Shown piece after piece: positions 1 to 64,000 of a stretch of 64,000 nucleotides of DNA (its first letter is position 1; each line of letters starts with the position of its first letter). The notes under the pieces were generated by a model. The model worked only from the letters and a program-made list of their open reading frames with translations. It had not been told where the DNA came from and did no database searches. This DNA is from Symbiodinium natans. Lineage: Eukaryota; Sar; Dinophyceae; Suessiales; Symbiodiniaceae. A program made the position numbers and the translations under genes. The stretch lies in NCBI GenBank assembly GCA_905221605.1, contig CAJNDS010001757.1:677501-741500 (forward strand). Reading direction: 5' to 3'.

Positions 1-238
1 GACCCTTCTACTCTTCAAAAAGGGTCCCAGGGTCCAAGGTACAACCCCCCAGATGTAAGCCCCTAGAATAGACCCCTCTATGGGCCCCTACAACTAGGAT
101 GCCCAGTAGTACCCTTATTCCCTTTTTTGGGGGTTAGGTTCCCTTATAAGCCCCTTTAAGCAAAAAAGTGTACCCTTTTTGAGCCTAGGTTACTGCGCAG
201 CCTAGTCTATGGGCCCCTATAAAGGGGGAACTTTCGCC
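1..238. other. sequence upstream of first recognised exon
   Basis: No exon recognised. Contains fragments resembling the GGGTAGTTA/GGGCCC inverted-repeat family seen at 34914-35053 and 60873-61039. Confidence 0.4.
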
Positions 239-37788
<37,550 letters not shown>

Positions 37789-40194
37789 GTGGCTGGGGGC
37801 TTAGGGTCGAGGGATTCTAGGGTTTACTGCAGGCTTTATGGTAGGGTTTACTTTAGGGTTTACTTAAGGGTTTGAGGGTTTCGAGGGGTTTCAAGGGTGT
37901 CTGGGTCGGGTTCATAGGTTTGGGGTTTGAAGGTGGAAGGCTTAATGCTCAGCTGCGCGATCCTCCGCCCTGGTTGCAACCGGCATCTGGCAGATCGGTC
38001 CTTCGTGCATCTGCTTAGGAGTGTGCTTAGGGTTTAGGGTTGAGTTTTTAGGGTTTAGGGTTTAGGGTTTAGGTAGTGTGCTTAAAGTTTCTTCTGCACA
38101 TGATCTAGATCTCCAGCATGAAGCCTAACCCAAACACCTAGACGCCTGTAGGCTCTAAACCCTCAGAGTAAACCCGTCATCCTATCCCCCCCAAGATTAA
38201 ACGGGCGGGCCCCCTTCCCCCCCCCCAGGTAGAAACTCGAAATGCGTTTTTGTTATTAGGCGACTGGTCATGTTTTGGGTCCAAAGGGTTTAGGGTCTAG
38301 GCTTCAGGGTAATTACGATAGAGAGAGAGAGAGAGAGGGAGAGAGGGAGAGAGGGAGAGAGGGAGAGAGGGAGAGCTCCACTCACGCAGCACTGCAAGGC
38401 TCAGACAGGGGCTAAGGGAGCTTCAGGATGTTGGTTGGTTTGAACCCACCCCCTAGTTCGGATTAGGGTTTGAAAAGGTGGGATCGGTTTCCGCAGGATT
38501 TTCCGGAAAGCTTTTTTTTATAATAAGGGGTATGTTTAAAACTCAATTCAAGCGGGAAGGGATTAAACTCCTCAGTTCTACACCCCCAGAGAAAACCCCC
38601 AAACTGCTAAACCCTAACCCCTTACCCCCTCAACCCTCCGCCTTTTAAGAGAGGCATTTAGGGGGGATGGTTGAAAGGTCGCCCTTCACAACTTTCAAGG
38701 CATACATTTGCAGCTACCAGACTCCCAAGCCCTAAACCGCAAACTCTAAACCCTGAACCCTCTTTTTCTTGGGATGCGCGGAACCAGTGCGTTTAGGAAT
38801 GCGTGTCGGGGGAGTGGCGCCGGCACTAAGTTGCCGGCTCTCCCTCTCCCCCTCTTCCCTCCTGCCAAGGTAGGAGGCAGCAAGCACTCAGGGCAGCGGG
38901 TCCGCTTAGGGTCGAGGGTGTAGGGTTTTGGGGTTTTTAGGTTTTTGGGTTTTGGGTTTTAGGGTTTTCGGGTTTTAGAGTTTTCGGGGCTTAGGGTTTT
39001 AGGGTATTTTAGGGTTTTGGTTTTTTTTTGGGTTTCAGGGTTTTAGAGTTTTTAGGGTTTTCGGGTTTTTAGGGTAGTTCATTGTTTTGGGGGTTTTAGG
39101 GTTTTGGGGTTTTGGGGTGTTGGGGGATTGGGGTTGGGGGTTTCGGGGTTTTGGGGGTTTGGGGGTTTGGGGTTTTGGGGTTTTGGGGTTTTGGGGTTTT
39201 GGGGGCCCTAAGCCCTGGACCCTAAACCCTAAACACTAAACCCTAAACCCTAAACCCTAAACCTAGACCCCAAACTGGCCTTAAAAACCCTAACCCTGCA
39301 GGGCTGGAAGGACGGCAGGGCGAAGCCCAGGAGAGCCCAAACCCAGAGCCGTCATTCTTGTAGGATGCCCTAAGCCCTAAACCGTGACAATGGATCATCT
39401 TGCTTCAGGGGTTTAGGGTTTAGGGTTTAGGGTTTAGGGTTTAGGGTTTAGGTCTAGGGGAAGCTTAGCCTACACCTAAACCCTGACGGTGGATCGCCTT
39501 GTTTCAGTTGTTTTTGTTACTTTTTGGGCGCTTCGCCATGCCCAGTAGTACTCTTGCTGTAGACGACTTTTTGTCCGGCCCTAAACCCTAAACCCTAAAC
39601 CCTAAACCCTGAACCCTAAACCCTAAACCCTAAACCCTAAACCCTAAACCCTAAACCCTAACCCCTAACCCCTAACCCCTAAACCCCTAAACCCCTAAAC
39701 CCCTAAACCCCTAAACCCCTAAACCCCTAAACCCCTAAACCCCTAAACCCCTAAACCCCTAACCCCTAAACCCCTAAACCCCTAAACCCCTAAACCCCTA
39801 AACCCCTAAACCCCTAAACCCCTAAACCCCTAAACCCCTAAACCCCTAAACCCCTAAACCCTAGGCCGGGTTCAGGGTTCAGAGCCAGGAAGATGTAGGT
39901 GCCGACAGCTATCAGGCACCTCCTGCCCAGTGCCGCCGGAGATTCCCGCGTTTAGCTTCGGACGTTGGGCTTAGGGGCAGAAGTCCTCTAAAGAGGACTT
40001 CTGGCCCTGCTTTCGCCCGTTGTCCATCAGAGATGGCCATTTAGGATTTCGGGCTTGGGGGTTTAGGGTCCCACCTGTGCCAGTCTCGGCCACGGCATGG
40101 GAGGAGTCTAAAACCTAAACCCTACACCCTAAACCCTAAACCCTAAACCCTAAACCCGGTGCTCTTCTAAGAGGAGCTCCAAATGCCCGCCAAG
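37789..40194. other. region between WWE stop and first PLAA exon
   Basis: Contains (GA)n at 38316-38376, TTTTGGGG-type repeats at 38930-39205 and telomeric arrays. Two exon-like scraps, GWKDGRAKP at 39301-39327 and ADSYQ at 39899-39915 (the latter joins in frame to the 40195 exon), might belong to the missing PLAA blades, but are too short to call. Confidence 0.4.
39580..39866. repeat. (CCCTAAA)n then (CCCCTAAA)n
   Basis: Standard heptamers up to about 39660 switch abruptly to about 24 units of the octamer CCCCTAAA. Confidence 0.97.
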
Positions 40195-62589
<22,395 letters not shown>

Positions 62590-64000
62590 GCTGGGGTTTG
62601 GGGGTCTAGAGGTTTAGGGTTTAGGGTTCAGGGTTTAGGGTTTAGGGTTTAGGATTTAGTTTTGGGGTTTTGGGGTTTGTGGTCCTTTTGGGAGTTTGGG
62701 GTGTTTTGTTTGCGGGTTTAGGGTTTTGGGAGATCTTGGGGTTTAGGGCTTTTGTTGTGGGTTTAGGGTTTAGGGTTTTTTGGGTGGTTTGGGGTTTAGG
62801 GTTTTTGTTGAGGGGTTTAGGGTTTTTTGCTGTTTTGGGGGTTTAGGGTGTGTTTTTTTTTGTGGGGGGGGGGGGGGTTAGGGTTTGGGGTCGTTTTGGG
62901 GTTTTAGGGCTTTTTTTGAGGTTTAGAGTTTAGGGCCTAGAGACTTTTTGGGGTTTATTTTGAGGGTTTGGGTTGGGGATGGGGTTAGGGTCTTTTTGGG
63001 TATTCAGTTTTTTTCTGTGGGGGGGGGGGGGGGGGTTAGGTCACGGATTTCTTGAGGTTTTGGGTTCGGTTTTTTGGGGGGTTCAGGGTTAGGGACTTTG
63101 GGGGTTAAAGGTTTTGGGTTTTTCGGGGGGGGGGGGGGGTATTTTGGGGATTTGGGTGTCTTGGGGTTTTGGCGGTTGTGCGGGTTGGGGCTGAGGGGGC
63201 TTGAGGGGTTTAGGGTTCAGGCTCAGGGTTTAGGTGTTGGGTTTTTTGGCGTTTGGCGGTTTAGGGCTTGGGGTTGTCTGGGTTTTTGGGGTTGGGCATT
63301 TGGGGGCGTAGTATATAGGGGTTTGGGGTTTAGGGGTTGGGCTTTTCGGGGTTTTGGGGATTTGGGGGTGTAGGGTTTGGGTTTACGGGCTTAGGGAAAG
63401 CGGTTAAAGGTTTGGGGTTGAGGGTTTGGGGTTTATTCGAGAGGCTTACTATCTACCGACCTTTGTCTGGGTCCCATAAAGAAGAGAGAGAGAGAGCGAG
63501 AGAGAGAGAGAGAGAGAGAGATGCACAGGCGGAGGAGGGGGCTTGCAGTGGCAGAGTTGGGACAGGGGGGGTGGCAACAGGTCGAGGTCGGAATTTCTTC
63601 AAGGTCTGACAGCCGGGGTCCGTTGTCCTCAGGAATGTCACAGGATGCATTGAAGAAGAGCTTAAGTCCGGTGATCCTCAGACTCGCACATGCCGAGCGG
63701 GACGATGGGTGCTTACGTGGAAGGAACCGGCAAGAAGAGCTACGGGAAGGGCGCACAGATCGACCTGTCGAGGGGGAGGAGAGGGCGAAGCGAACCAAGT
63801 ACCCTGCAGATGGGTGGCCTTACGCAAAACGGCTCAGGCAACTGCGACTTAAGTCAAGTTATTTGGATCACCCCAGCATGGGGTTCATAGGCTACTTGCC
63901 AAGTTGCCTGAGCCTCTGAACCCAAAACTTCCATCCCTTCAACTCTGAATCCGGCTTCCAAGCCTGCTAGGTTCACGGCTTTCGGCTCAGTATGGCCTAT
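62590..64000 (+). other. PLAA intron and right edge of window
   Basis: G-rich degenerate repeat with poly-G tracts (62865-62877, 63018-63036, 63126-63139) to about 63440, then (GA)n at 63482-63520. From 63590 to 63920 ordinary sequence carries overlapping frames, one beginning at ATG 63690 (MPSGTMGAYVEGTGKKSYGK) with exon-like codon use. No PUL-domain motif is visible, so I leave it unassigned. Confidence 0.4.

Overview
The window reads as nuclear DNA of a dinoflagellate. Four things point that way. (1) The only convincing genes are cut into very short exons (25-94 nt) that make up roughly 4-5 % of their loci. (2) The splice sites I infer from reading-frame and homology continuity mostly use GC or GA donors instead of GT, and nearly every acceptor is AG followed by G. 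(3) The plant/dinoflagellate-type telomere heptamer TTTAGGG is scattered through almost every intron. (4) All recognisable genes lie on the + strand. I found no bacterial operon, CRISPR array, rRNA or intact tRNA gene.

Layout: about 239-37788 holds a gene for a protein with a PARP (ADP-ribosyltransferase) catalytic domain, followed by a WWE domain that is probably part of the same protein. 37789 to about 40190 is repeat-rich and probably intergenic, although a missed upstream exon of the next gene may lie there. From about 40195 to beyond the right edge lies a PLAA/Ufd3 (Doa1)-type gene: WD40 repeats, then a PFU ubiquitin-binding domain and an Ala/Pro linker. The PUL domain expected next is not visible and would be outside the window.

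Almost all remaining sequence is intronic. It holds interstitial telomeric arrays in both orientations, locus-specific variants of the heptamer, G/C homopolymers, microsatellites, several families of short inverted-repeat elements (MITE-like), a Tc1/mariner-like non-autonomous element carrying a tRNA-Arg-like sequence, foldback arrays near 26.4-27.0 kb and 55.5-57.85 kb, and an 11.8 kb intron of more ordinary sequence that splits the PARP catalytic domain.

The most striking pattern is that exons are usually bracketed as CCCTAAA - exon - TTTAGGG. Most introns therefore begin with G-rich telomeric repeat and end with its complement. The two ends of such an intron could pair in the pre-mRNA and bring weak splice sites together. 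Equally, each exon looks like a small telomere-capped molecule that has been concatenated. Functionally, PARP/WWE proteins write and read ADP-ribose, and PLAA acts with Cdc48/p97 on ubiquitinated substrates; a link between the two neighbours is only a possibility.
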